DNA of 64,000 nucleotides from Anderseniella sp963700735 (GTDB lineage Bacteria; Pseudomonadota; Alphaproteobacteria; Rhizobiales; Aestuariivirgaceae), in contig CAVOYR010000005.1 of the NCBI GenBank assembly GCA_963700735.1, positions 310,001-374,000 of the forward strand, given 5' to 3'. Positions within the stretch are counted from its first letter, which is position 1. Every line of letters begins with the position of its first letter. Made by a program: the position numbers and the translations under genes. The notes below the pieces were generated by a model. The model was not told the DNA's origin, ran no database searches, and saw nothing but the letters and a program-made list of their open reading frames with translations. Of this stretch, positions 18,009 to 26,487 are shown piece after piece.

Positions 18009-19358
18009 ATGCGGCACAGACGGCGCCACCTCGGCCAGCGCCAGAAGCGCGGGCTGTTGTCCCGCATTGCCTATGCATTCCGCGAACGCCAGATCTATCT
18101 CCGCTCCGAGGGCGAGGTCCAGTTCATCACGCTGCGGCCGTGGGTCCAGGTGGCCGTCATGTTCGCCTTCTGCGCCGGGCTGTTCTGGGTTGCCTATGCC
18201 ACCGTCAACGTTGCCTTCAAGGACCAGATCCTGGCGCTGAAGGAACGCAACGAGTATCGCGCGCGGCTGGAATACGAAGACCGCATCGCAGAGCTGCGCT
18301 CCAACATCGACCGGCTGAACCGCCGCCTGCTGCTGGACCAGCGCGCCTATCTGGCCAAGGTTGACGAAGTGCGCGCCGAACAGGACAAGCTGGTCGACCG
18401 GCACGAACGGCTGTCGGAGTTCTTCCAGAACGGCTGGCTGCCAAAGCCTGCGGCCAAGTCTGGTGCGGCACCGTTGCAGCCAGGTGGTGAGAGCGTGCAG
18501 CAGCCGGAGAAACAGGGCAACGCCATCACCCCGCGCAGCAGCATTACCACATCGCCCGATACGGCCATGGTCAGCCTGGTGCCGCCGCTGGCGGTACAGC
18601 AGTACAAGGCCGAGTTCGCCACGCCGGAGCAGGCAATGCAGCCGCTTCAGACCCTGCGTTCCTACATGGGCCAGATGGAAACCCGCGAGGCCAGCCTGCT
18701 GTCGCAGGTGACCGATTACATGGACAGCCGCAACGCCCAGCTTGGCGAGGTTTACCGCACGCTCGGCATCGATGCCGGCAAGGTGGCCATCTCGTCCAGC
18801 TATACACCCGGCAACATCGGTGGCCCGTTCGTCGCCGCTTCATCGACGCAACTGGGATCAAGCCTGCTTGCCAGCCACGTCAACGAGCTGACTGACCGGC
18901 TGGAAACCTGGGAACGGCTGAAGCACGAGGCAGCGCGCCTGCCGCTGACCCGGCCCATGGGTCCGGAACACGAAACCTCAAGCGGCTTCGGCCTGCGCAG
19001 GGACCCGTTCCGCCGCCGTCCGGCCATGCACGCCGGTATCGACTTTCGCGGCCCTGTCGGCTCGCCGGTGCTGGCGGCAGCGGCCGGTACGGTGCTGACC
19101 GCCGGTCGAAATGGCGGATATGGCAACCTTGTCGTGTTGCGCCACGAAAATGGCGTAACTACGCGATACGCCCATTTAAGCATGATCAAGGTTCGCGCTG
19201 GCCAGACGGTGAAGCGCGGTGATATGATCGGCAAATTGGGCAATACGGGCCGCAGTACCGGTCCGCACTTGCATTACGAAACACGCGTGGGCGGCCGCGC
19301 AATCGACCCGCTCAAGTTTTGGAAGGCACGCGATGTTTTTCTGGAAATCACGCGCTAA
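18009..19358 (+). CDS. M23-family peptidoglycan endopeptidase, membrane-anchored with coiled coil
   Basis: 449 residues: a basic cytoplasmic N-terminus, a membrane segment at about 44-66, a coiled coil (about 76-140), a linker, and a C-terminal LytM/M23 domain. Zinc ligands are visible in HAGIDFRGPVGSPV and in GPHLHYE (HxH), with TRYAHLS between. It probably cleaves peptidoglycan cross-links or regulates amidases from the periplasmic face. GGGAGGGG precedes the ATG. It overlaps the bactofilin gene by 26 bases, the common M23-bactofilin pairing that links wall remodelling to a cytoskeletal scaffold. Confidence 0.93.
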   Translation: MRHRRRHLGQRQKRGLLSRIAYAFRERQIYLRSEGEVQFITLRPWVQVAVMFAFCAGLFWVAYATVNVAFKDQILALKERNEYRARLEYEDRIAELRSNIDRLNRRLLLDQRAYLAKVDEVRAEQDKLVDRHERLSEFFQNGWLPKPAAKSGAAPLQPGGESVQQPEKQGNAITPRSSITTSPDTAMVSLVPPLAVQQYKAEFATPEQAMQPLQTLRSYMGQMETREASLLSQVTDYMDSRNAQLGEVYRTLGIDAGKVAISSSYTPGNIGGPFVAASSTQLGSSLLASHVNELTDRLETWERLKHEAARLPLTRPMGPEHETSSGFGLRRDPFRRRPAMHAGIDFRGPVGSPVLAAAAGTVLTAGRNGGYGNLVVLRHENGVTTRYAHLSMIKVRAGQTVKRGDMIGKLGNTGRSTGPHLHYETRVGGRAIDPLKFWKARDVFLEITR

Positions 19359-19887
19359 GTCGCAAAAAGGGGCACAAGGCGGCGGACGTCAGCGTTCACG
19401 GTCCGGGCCCTCCCTGCTCTCTCTCGACCTCGTCATCGACGGTTCCGTTTCCACAGGCGGCGAACTGCAGATCGACGGCACCATCAACGGCTCGGTGCGC
19501 GCGCGCGCCGTGGTGGTTGATGCCAACGGCGTCGTCTATGGCGACATTGCCGCCGAGGAAGTCATCGTGCGCGGCCGCGTCATCGGCCCCATCCGCGCGC
19601 TGCACATACATATCTATGCCGGTGCCCACATCGAAGGCGACGTCATCAACCAGACGCTGTCGATCGAGAACGGCGCGCACGTGGACGGCAAGATCCGGCG
19701 CGTGGAAGACCCGCTGTCGGAGCCGCTGGACGAAGGCGGCTACGGCGGATGGGGCCAGAGCTATGGCGGTTACGACCAGTATCCGCCGCAGGAAAACGTC
19801 TACAACCTGCCGGGCACCGCCCAGCAGCACGAAGACGACGGCTACGCCGCCCCTGTCCCCCAGCGCAAGCCGAAGGCGGCTGAGTGA
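19333..19887 (+). CDS. Bactofilin (polymer-forming cytoskeletal protein, DUF583)
   Basis: 184-residue bactofilin. The central beta-helix (about residues 30-125) has the repeating pattern LVIDGSVSTGGELQIDGTIN, then VVVDANGVVYGDI and VIVRGRVIGPI, followed by a Pro/Gln/Tyr-rich tail that is probably disordered. Bactofilins self-assemble without nucleotide and localise wall enzymes. Overlapping the preceding M23 gene by 26 bases, with GGAAGG as ribosome-binding site, it is almost certainly translated with it. Confidence 0.93.
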   Translation: MFFWKSRAKSQKGAQGGGRQRSRSGPSLLSLDLVIDGSVSTGGELQIDGTINGSVRARAVVVDANGVVYGDIAAEEVIVRGRVIGPIRALHIHIYAGAHIEGDVINQTLSIENGAHVDGKIRRVEDPLSEPLDEGGYGGWGQSYGGYDQYPPQENVYNLPGTAQQHEDDGYAAPVPQRKPKAAE

Positions 19888-19912
19888 ACGGGATTGCCCG
19901 GGCGCTACAGAC

Positions 19913-20551
19913 CTAACCTGACCTGAACTCCGGAAACCCCTCGTACCATTCGGCGTGCGAACCCTCGTGGTTGTCCATGCTCGGCTTGGTCAGGCAGCCG
20001 CGTGGTGAGACGTAGCTGTCGATGCGGCGTTCCGGCTGTTCGCGCCATTGCAGGTTGAACGCGGCAAGCTTCGGGAAAAAGTACATCGACGAGTATGGCA
20101 GGTGGTCGTGTATCCACCAGGCAAGGGCACGCCAGTCCGTGCCCTGCTCGTACCTGTCGGCAAACCACGGCACCACGATGCAGGCGGTGGCACCCATGCG
20201 GCCTTCGCTGTCGCGCCGGTCCCAGATGTGGGCGGCAAAATTGTACTTGTTGGAGCCGCACTTGTAGGCACCGTTGCCGGCCTGCTGCAGATCTGAGCCA
20301 TAGCCGTTCACCTCGCAGGACCGGTAGGCCGAGCGGATGGCAATGCGCCCGAACGTGGCCTCCAGCGGCTCCAGCAGGTCTTCGCACAACCTCGTTCCCG
20401 CCGCGATGGCCAGGTCCGGATCATCAGGGATGTTGGGCACACCATGCAGGTTGGTGATGTCGGAATACAGGAAATCGCGCATGAAGAAGTGCTTCGACAA
20501 CCGCACCCGGCCCAGCTCCTCAAGCGCCTGAATGGTTGCCGGCTGCTTCAT
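19913..20551 (-). CDS. Peptidase M15-like protein of unknown function
   Basis: 212 residues. The N-terminal half follows the M15A (zinc D-Ala-D-Ala peptidase) layout: RLSKHFFMRDFLYS, a helix with LCEDLLEPLEATFG, then IAIRSAYRSCEVN. Where M15A enzymes carry SxHxxGxAxD this protein has NFAAHIWDRRDS, so histidine and aspartate remain but the glycine is lost. The second half (WFADRYEQGTDWRALAWWIH and so on) is unlike standard M15 enzymes. No signal peptide. It follows prfB's end on the same strand, 15 bases away, and may share its transcript. Confidence 0.6.
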   Translation of the reverse strand: MKQPATIQALEELGRVRLSKHFFMRDFLYSDITNLHGVPNIPDDPDLAIAAGTRLCEDLLEPLEATFGRIAIRSAYRSCEVNGYGSDLQQAGNGAYKCGSNKYNFAAHIWDRRDSEGRMGATACIVVPWFADRYEQGTDWRALAWWIHDHLPYSSMYFFPKLAAFNLQWREQPERRIDSYVSPRGCLTKPSMDNHEGSHAEWYEGFPEFRSG

Positions 20552-20566
20552 CTGGCCCCCCGGGTT

Positions 20567-21699
20567 TCAGTCGATATCCGCCACGTCGCCCGGCCCGCCG
20601 CCATGCACGCGCTGGGCCAGCGAGGCCTCGATGAACGCATCGATGTCGCCATCCAGCACCGCAGACGGGTTGGTGCTTTCGTGGCCGGTACGCAGGTCCT
20701 TCACCAGCTGGTACGGCTGCAACACGTAGGACCGGATCTGGTGGCCCCAGCCGATATCGGTCTTGTTGGCCTCTTCGGCGTTGGCGGCTTCCTCACGCTT
20801 CTGCAATTCCAGCTCGTAAAGGCGCGCGCGCAGCATGTTCCAGGCCGTGGCCCGGTTCTTGTGCTGGGAGCGCTCGTTCTGGCACTGCACCACGATGTTG
20901 GTCGGCTTGTGGGTGATGCGGACCGCCGAGTCGGTGGTGTTGACGTGCTGGCCGCCTGCGCCGCTCGCGCGGTAGGTGTCAATGCGGCAATCGCTTTCGT
21001 TGATGTCGATGTTGATGTTGTCATCGACCACCGGATACGCCCAGACAGATGCAAACGAGGTGTGCCGCCGCGCGTTGGAATCATAGGGCGAGATGCGCAC
21101 CAGCCGGTGCACGCCGCTCTCTGTCTTCATCCGGCCGTAGGCGTTGTGGCCCGACACCTTGAGCGTGGCAGACTTTATGCCGGCTTCTTCGCCGTCATGC
21201 ATTTCGATGATCTCGACCTTGTAGCCCTGCTTTTCGGCCCAGCGGGTGTACATGCGGTTGAGCATCGAGGCCCAGTCCTGGCTTTCCGTGCCGCCGGCAC
21301 CGGCATGCACTTCGATGAAGCTGTCGTTCGAGTTCAGCTTCGCCGGACAACAGCGTCTCGATTTCCAGCTTGGCGATTTCCGGTTGCAGTGCCTTGATCT
21401 GGTTTTCCGCGTCCTCGATCACCGAGGCGTCGTTCTCCATCTCGCCCATTTCGATCAGCTCGATCGAATCGGCGATGGTCTGTTCCAGCCGCTTGACGGT
21501 GGACACGCGGCTTTCCAGGTCCTGGCGCTTGCGCATCACGGCTTGCGCCTGGTCCGGATCGTTCCACAAATCCGGGTCTTCGGCGCGGGCATTCAACTGA
21601 TCAAGATCCCTCAGGGCCTGATCCCAGTCAAAGATGCCTCCTCAGCAGTCCAATGGACTGCTTCATTTCATCTACCAGTTGTTCGATTTCGGCTCGCAT
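20567..21699 (-). CDS. prfB: Peptide chain release factor 2, with programmed +1 frameshift and a second disruption
   Basis: RF2, which reads UGA and UAA stops. ATG 21699 starts a 23-codon leader ending CTT TGA; the programmed +1 shift described separately moves into the main frame (DWDQALRDLDQLNARAED). A second break lies at 21333-21334: removing one T joins the frames as SGEADSNDSFIEVHAGAGGT and gives 376 residues, the normal length. The GGQ motif is in SGAGGQHVN and the codon-recognition tripeptide region reads ISPYDSNARRHTS, as in other alphaproteobacteria. The second shift would kill an essential gene and is probably an assembly error. Confidence 0.93.
21627..21642 (-). promoter_or_regulatory. 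Programmed +1 frameshift site of prfB
   Basis: On the minus strand AGGAGG (21642-21637), three bases (CAT), then CTT TGA C (21633-21627). This is the textbook autoregulatory site: an internal Shine-Dalgarno sequence three bases before the slippery CTT and an in-frame TGA. When RF2 is scarce the ribosome slips +1 and makes full-length RF2. Confidence 0.93.
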
Positions 21700-21751
21700 G
21701 GGCCAGTCGTCTCCGTGTGCGGGAAAGCAAAGTTCAGGTGGCTTTGCGAGG

Positions 21752-24280
21752 TCAGTACAAGCCGCCGGTACCGGTCGTCAACCCGCCTTCGGACACAGCA
21801 GCAGCGCCGCCGTCGTTGCCGCCCTGGATGACCACGCCGCCGCCACCAGACCCGCCGGCATTGATGCCGCTGGACGCCAGTGCATCGCCACCGGTTACAA
21901 GGCGCTGGCGCGATGGCGGCTCCTCGCCCGGCTTGAAGGCTTCGAGGATCACGTTGTCCTCGCCATAGGTGCCGCGCTTGCCGGATTTCGGATCGATCGG
22001 GATCAGCCGTACGCCGGACGGCACGCGGAACGGAATGGCCGAGGTATCAGACAGAGCCATCTGCATGAAGTTCGCCACGATGGGGGCTGCCAGCGCGCCG
22101 CCGGTCTGGCCCTTGCCCATTGGGCGCGGACGGTCATAGCCCACGTAGACACCGACCACCATGTCGGGCGTGTAGCCAATGAACCAGGCATCGCGCTCGT
22201 CGTTGGTGGTGCCCGTCTTGCCGGCGATCGGCTTGCCCACCTCTTTCAGGGCGCTGGCCGTGCCGCGTTCCACCACGCCCTCCAGCATCGAGGTGATCTG
22301 GTAGGCGGTGTAGGGGTTGACGACTTCCTCACGGGTGTCAATGAACTCGGGCTCGGCCTGGTCGTTCCACTCCGGCGCGTTGCACGCGGTGCATTCGCGC
22401 TTGTCGTGGCGCCAGACGGTGCGCCCGTAACGGTCCTGGATGCGGTCGAGCAAGGTCGGCACAACTTTCTTGCCACCGTTGGCCAGCACCGAGTAGGCAG
22501 CCGTCATCTTGACCAGCGTGGTTTCTCCGGACCCCAGCGCCGTTGCCAGCAGGGGCGGAAGCCTGTCGTAGACGCCGAGTTTCTCGGTCATGCCGGTGAA
22601 ACGCTCGATGCCCATGTCCTGGGCAAGCCGAACGGTCATGACATTACGTGAAAACTCGATACCGCGCCGCAGGGTCGAGGGGCCATAGAACTTGTTGGAA
22701 TAGTTGGACGGCTTCCACGTCTCGCCATTGGCCATCTTGATCTCGATGGGGGCGTCCAGCACCGTGGAGGATGGCGTGTAGCCATTGTCCAGCGCCGCTG
22801 CATAGACAAACGGCTTGATGGCAGAACCCGGCTGGCGCTTGGCCTGCATGGCGCGGTCGAACTGGCTGCGGTTGTAGGAAAACCCGCCGGCAAGTGCCAT
22901 CACGCGACCGGTGTGCGGGTCCATGGCAACCAGCGCGCCTTCGATTTCGGGCATCTGCACCAGGTGGTAATCGTCGCCCTTGCCGGTCGGTGCCGCATAC
23001 ACCACATCGCCGGGCTTCAGCACCTGCGTGGCCGACTTGACCTTGTCGCCCAGCAGGGCGCCATCCTTGCCGATGCCGCGCAACTCGCGCGCCCAGGTCA
23101 GGTTCTCCAGCGGAATGGTGCCTTGAACCAGCTTTCCGGCAACCTTGCCCTTCACAACACGCTTGGGGCGCAGGCCAATGGTGGCGGCTTCGTCGCTCAC
23201 CTCAAGTACCACGGCAAGCTGCCAGGGATAGACGTCGGTGTACTGCTCCATGGCGGCCAGTTTCACCGGCCACTCGTCGTTTACCTCAAGCCGGGTGACA
23301 GGCCCGCGCCAGCCATGGTTGCGGTCGAACCGGATCAGCCCGGCTGCCAGCGCCTGCCGTGCCATGATCTGCAGCTTTGGATCGATGGTTGTCCTGACCG
23401 ACAGTCCGCCGGTACTGAGCACTTCGGGACCATAGATCTTCTCGACCGCAAGACGGGCCTCTTCGGTGAAGTACTCGGCGGCAAACTGCTTGGACCCGAA
23501 CGGGCGCAGCGTGACCTCGATGTCCTTGGCCTGGGCTTCCTTCAACTGGGCCTGCGAAATGTAGCCGTTCTCGTGCATGCGCTCGAGCACCCAGTTGCGC
23601 CGCTCGATGGCGCGATCCCGGTTGCGCACGGGATGATAGTTGGACGGCCCCTTGGGCAGGGCGGCAAGGTAAGCCACCTGTGCCAGGTCAAGGTCGTTCA
23701 GCGACTTGCCGAAATAATTCAACGATGCGGCCGCCACCCCATAGGAGCCCTGACCGAGGAAAATCTCGTTCAGGTACAGTTCGAGGATCTGCTGCTTGGT
23801 GAAAGAGCCTTCCATGCGAATCGCTATGAGCGCCTCGCGAAGCTTGCGCTGGAAGGAGCGCTCATTGGTCAGCAGGAAGTTCTTGGCGACCTGCTGGGTT
23901 ATCGTCGATGCCCCGATCAGGCGGTGGTTCGAACCCTTGAGCACCGACTGGATGTTGGATACCACGGCGCGCGCCAGCGCCTCGGGGTCGACGCCTGGGT
24001 GGGAGAAGAAGTTCTTGTCTTCGGCCGAGATGACCGCCTGCACGAGCCGCTCCGGAATGGCCGTATATGGCACGAAAAGACGGCGTTCCTTGGCAAATTC
24101 CGCCAGCAGCGAGCCATCACCGGCATGGATGCGCGTCATCACCGGCGGCTCGTACCGCGCGAGGCTCTCGTGCGATGGCAGCGTTTTCGAGGCATCATAA
24201 ATGATGTACGTCACCGCCACGGCAACCGCGATACCCATCGCAAGCGCGAACGTGAACAGGTACTTCAAAAACTTGAACAT
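21752..24280 (-). CDS. mrcA: Penicillin-binding protein 1A (bifunctional class A PBP)
   Basis: 842 residues. A membrane segment at about 7-29, a glycosyltransferase domain (VISAEDKNFFSHPGVD with the catalytic Glu; GASTITQQVAKN), an OB-like middle region and a transpeptidase domain with SxxK in PGSAIKPF, SxN in EFSRNVMT, and KTGTTN. It polymerises and cross-links peptidoglycan at the inner membrane. The glycine-rich tail is low complexity. ATG 24280 is used because the longer frame starts with TTG and adds no recognisable sequence. It lies 52 bases upstream of prfB, downstream of the amidase gene. Confidence 0.95.
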   Translation of the reverse strand: MFKFLKYLFTFALAMGIAVAVAVTYIIYDASKTLPSHESLARYEPPVMTRIHAGDGSLLAEFAKERRLFVPYTAIPERLVQAVISAEDKNFFSHPGVDPEALARAVVSNIQSVLKGSNHRLIGASTITQQVAKNFLLTNERSFQRKLREALIAIRMEGSFTKQQILELYLNEIFLGQGSYGVAAASLNYFGKSLNDLDLAQVAYLAALPKGPSNYHPVRNRDRAIERRNWVLERMHENGYISQAQLKEAQAKDIEVTLRPFGSKQFAAEYFTEEARLAVEKIYGPEVLSTGGLSVRTTIDPKLQIMARQALAAGLIRFDRNHGWRGPVTRLEVNDEWPVKLAAMEQYTDVYPWQLAVVLEVSDEAATIGLRPKRVVKGKVAGKLVQGTIPLENLTWARELRGIGKDGALLGDKVKSATQVLKPGDVVYAAPTGKGDDYHLVQMPEIEGALVAMDPHTGRVMALAGGFSYNRSQFDRAMQAKRQPGSAIKPFVYAAALDNGYTPSSTVLDAPIEIKMANGETWKPSNYSNKFYGPSTLRRGIEFSRNVMTVRLAQDMGIERFTGMTEKLGVYDRLPPLLATALGSGETTLVKMTAAYSVLANGGKKVVPTLLDRIQDRYGRTVWRHDKRECTACNAPEWNDQAEPEFIDTREEVVNPYTAYQITSMLEGVVERGTASALKEVGKPIAGKTGTTNDERDAWFIGYTPDMVVGVYVGYDRPRPMGKGQTGGALAAPIVANFMQMALSDTSAIPFRVPSGVRLIPIDPKSGKRGTYGEDNVILEAFKPGEEPPSRQRLVTGGDALASSGINAGGSGGGGVVIQGGNDGGAAAVSEGGLTTGTGGLY

Positions 24281-24427
24281 GCTGGTGAGGAACCCCGGAA
24301 TTTCCCTTGCCCAAGAGATACTGCAAGGTGCCGCGCGACGCAAACGCCCAGGTCAGATAGTCCGTGCACGCGTGACACAGCTTTCAAGCGCACAAATGTG
24401 GCGAGGCAACGGCAACAGGTGCGGTTG

Positions 24428-25849
24428 TTACTGGCGCGCTGACGACTGGCGGGCAGCCACTTCCGGCGAGAAGAAGGCGTCTACCGCCTGGGCAACCGAT
24501 GCAGCAGACTTCTGCCGCCATTTGGCCGAGACGAGGTTCTTCTCGTCATGCCGGTTGGACAGGTACCCGAGTTCGAGCAGAACGGAAGGCACATCCGGCG
24601 CCTTCAGCACCTTGAAACCGGCAGACCGCAGGGGACGGCGGTTGAGTGGCGACACGGGTCCGAGTGACTTTACCACGCGGCGGGCAAAGTAGATCGAGTG
24701 GTTCTTGGTTTCGCGCAGTGCGAGGTCCATCAGGATACCGCTGATTTCCTCGTCGAGGTCCTCGCCGAGGTCGATGCCGCCAATCACGTCGGCGGCGTTT
24801 TCCTTCTCGGCCAGCGCGGCAGCTTCGGCGTCCGAAGCCTTCTCGGAGAGGGTATAGACGGTTGCGCCCCTGACCCCTGCCTGGCGCAGGCTGTCGGCGT
24901 GAATGGCGATGAACAGGTCGGCGCGGGCACCGCGGGCAATCTTCACCCGCTTGCCCAGCGAAATGAAGGTGTCGTCAATGCGGGTCATGCGTACATCGTA
25001 ACGGCCGGACTTGATGAGATGCTTCTTCAGTTCGCGTGCGAAATCCAGCACCACGTCCTTTTCCTTGACGCCGGTGCGCGATGTGGTGCCCCCGTCAACG
25101 CCGCCATGGCCCGGGTCCAGAACGATTACCGGCTTTGCCGCAGGCTGATCGGGCGCAAGCTGTGGTGCTGCATCGCGGGCGGGGCCGGTCAATGATGCCA
25201 CGCGGCGCGGGCTTGGACGCGGCACCGGTATCGCCGATTTTCCTGGCTCATCAGCAACAGACGCCTCGTCTGTCGAGACGCCGTCACGGGCCAGCAGTTC
25301 GGCCAGATTGGCTGGTGCCTCGGTTGGAGCCGCAGCAGGTTCAATGGTGGGTTGCTGTTCGCTTGCCTTGACACGGGCATAGGTGCGCTGGTCGGTCTGG
25401 ATCAGGTCGATGACCATGCGCGCCGGTTCACCGTTGGCTGCGTTGAGCACGAACGACTTCTCGATAAGCACAGGTCCGGTGGTATCGATGACGATGCGCG
25501 ACTGGCCCGGCGCGATCTGGCCGAACCTGAAACCCTTGATCAGCCCCTTGCCCGCCTCTCCGGCGCTGGCGGGCATGGTGAACTTCGCACCCGGCATGTC
25601 CACCACGACCCGGTAGGGATCGCCGACCACGTACACCGAATAGCTGACCGGCCTGTCGAGGTCGGCCACGAATCGCGTGCGCTGCTCGTTGCCGGCCACG
25701 CGGGCAGCGGCAACCTCGGTGGCGGCAGGCAAGGCCTTTGCGGCATTCACCGGCATCGCCAGGTGCATGGCAGCCAGCATCGACAACACTGCGGCCAGAA
25801 CCGGCCACAGGCTGCGCATGATGTTGCTGGTCATGGTGCGTCTGAACAC
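24428..25849 (-). CDS. N-acetylmuramoyl-L-alanine amidase (AMIN + Amidase_3)
   Basis: 473 residues. A signal peptide or anchor at about 12-36 is followed by an AMIN domain (about 45-150, targeting to the septum), a proline-rich linker and an Amidase_3 catalytic domain. Zinc-binding features are VIVLDPGHGGVDGGTTSRTG, ADLFIAIHADS and a C-terminal LELGYLSNRHDEKNL. It splits peptidoglycan stems from glycan strands during division. The start is GTG 25849, with GGGGGAG seven bases upstream; ATGs at 25834 and 25819 are alternatives. Located upstream of PBP1A, probably in one operon. Confidence 0.93.
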   Translation of the reverse strand: MFRRTMTSNIMRSLWPVLAAVLSMLAAMHLAMPVNAAKALPAATEVAAARVAGNEQRTRFVADLDRPVSYSVYVVGDPYRVVVDMPGAKFTMPASAGEAGKGLIKGFRFGQIAPGQSRIVIDTTGPVLIEKSFVLNAANGEPARMVIDLIQTDQRTYARVKASEQQPTIEPAAAPTEAPANLAELLARDGVSTDEASVADEPGKSAIPVPRPSPRRVASLTGPARDAAPQLAPDQPAAKPVIVLDPGHGGVDGGTTSRTGVKEKDVVLDFARELKKHLIKSGRYDVRMTRIDDTFISLGKRVKIARGARADLFIAIHADSLRQAGVRGATVYTLSEKASDAEAAALAEKENAADVIGGIDLGEDLDEEISGILMDLALRETKNHSIYFARRVVKSLGPVSPLNRRPLRSAGFKVLKAPDVPSVLLELGYLSNRHDEKNLVSAKWRQKSAASVAQAVDAFFSPEVAARQSSARQ

Positions 25850-26487
25850 CGCGATACTCCCCCTGCCCGGCCTGTGCGGAAACGGCCGATGGTATTTCTG
25901 GGGCGCAGTTTAGGCGGGCTGTGGTTAACCGTTCCTTAGTATCGCCACCCCCGATTCACGATGTATTGAAAGCTGCCAGTCACTTCCCTTCCGGAAGCAT
26001 CAAGTTGGGCTATTGCGGGGTTGCGCTTTCGTGCTACAACGTCATCCGTGGTCCCCGACAGTGGAATGCAGTGCCGCCATGCGGTGCTGTCTGCGCCAGG
26101 GGAAACAGATTTCCCGCGTTGGAGAAGCACCGGGCAGCAGGTTTGCCGCTTTTCCAATTTGCGAGTGTCTCCGCCCTGATGCCGGACTCTTTTGGCCAAA
26201 CCAGCCCTTAATCGAGTTCCAATCAGTAACGGGCGGTCGAGTGAACCGCTCCCGCTTTGCCATCATGGCGCGGGGGTAGATGTGGAAACAGGTATGAGCG
26301 CGGCAAAAGACAAAGCCAGCCGGATCTCCCCCGCAAGCGGGATGATCGTCGCTGCTGGTCTGCCAACAGGCAACTTGCGCGCCACCAGCCAATATTTTCG
26401 TATGTCAGACCGTCACCTGTCAGCTGCGCCGCCCGGTTGCGCAGCAGGCCGGGCGCTCGCGCTGGCGTGCGATGAGGAATTGCCGTT
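25850..26487 (+). promoter_or_regulatory. Long upstream region / probable 5' leader of rne
   Basis: 638 bases without a credible gene between the divergent amidase and rne. Bacterial rne genes often have long leaders used in feedback control by RNase E, and this fits. A possible promoter is TTGCGG (26013-26018), 16 bases, TACAAC (26035-26040), which would give a leader of about 440 bases. A hairpin CGCCCGG/CCGGGCG (26430-26436 / 26449-26455) lies close to the GAGGAA ribosome-binding site. Promoter call is weak. Confidence 0.4.
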
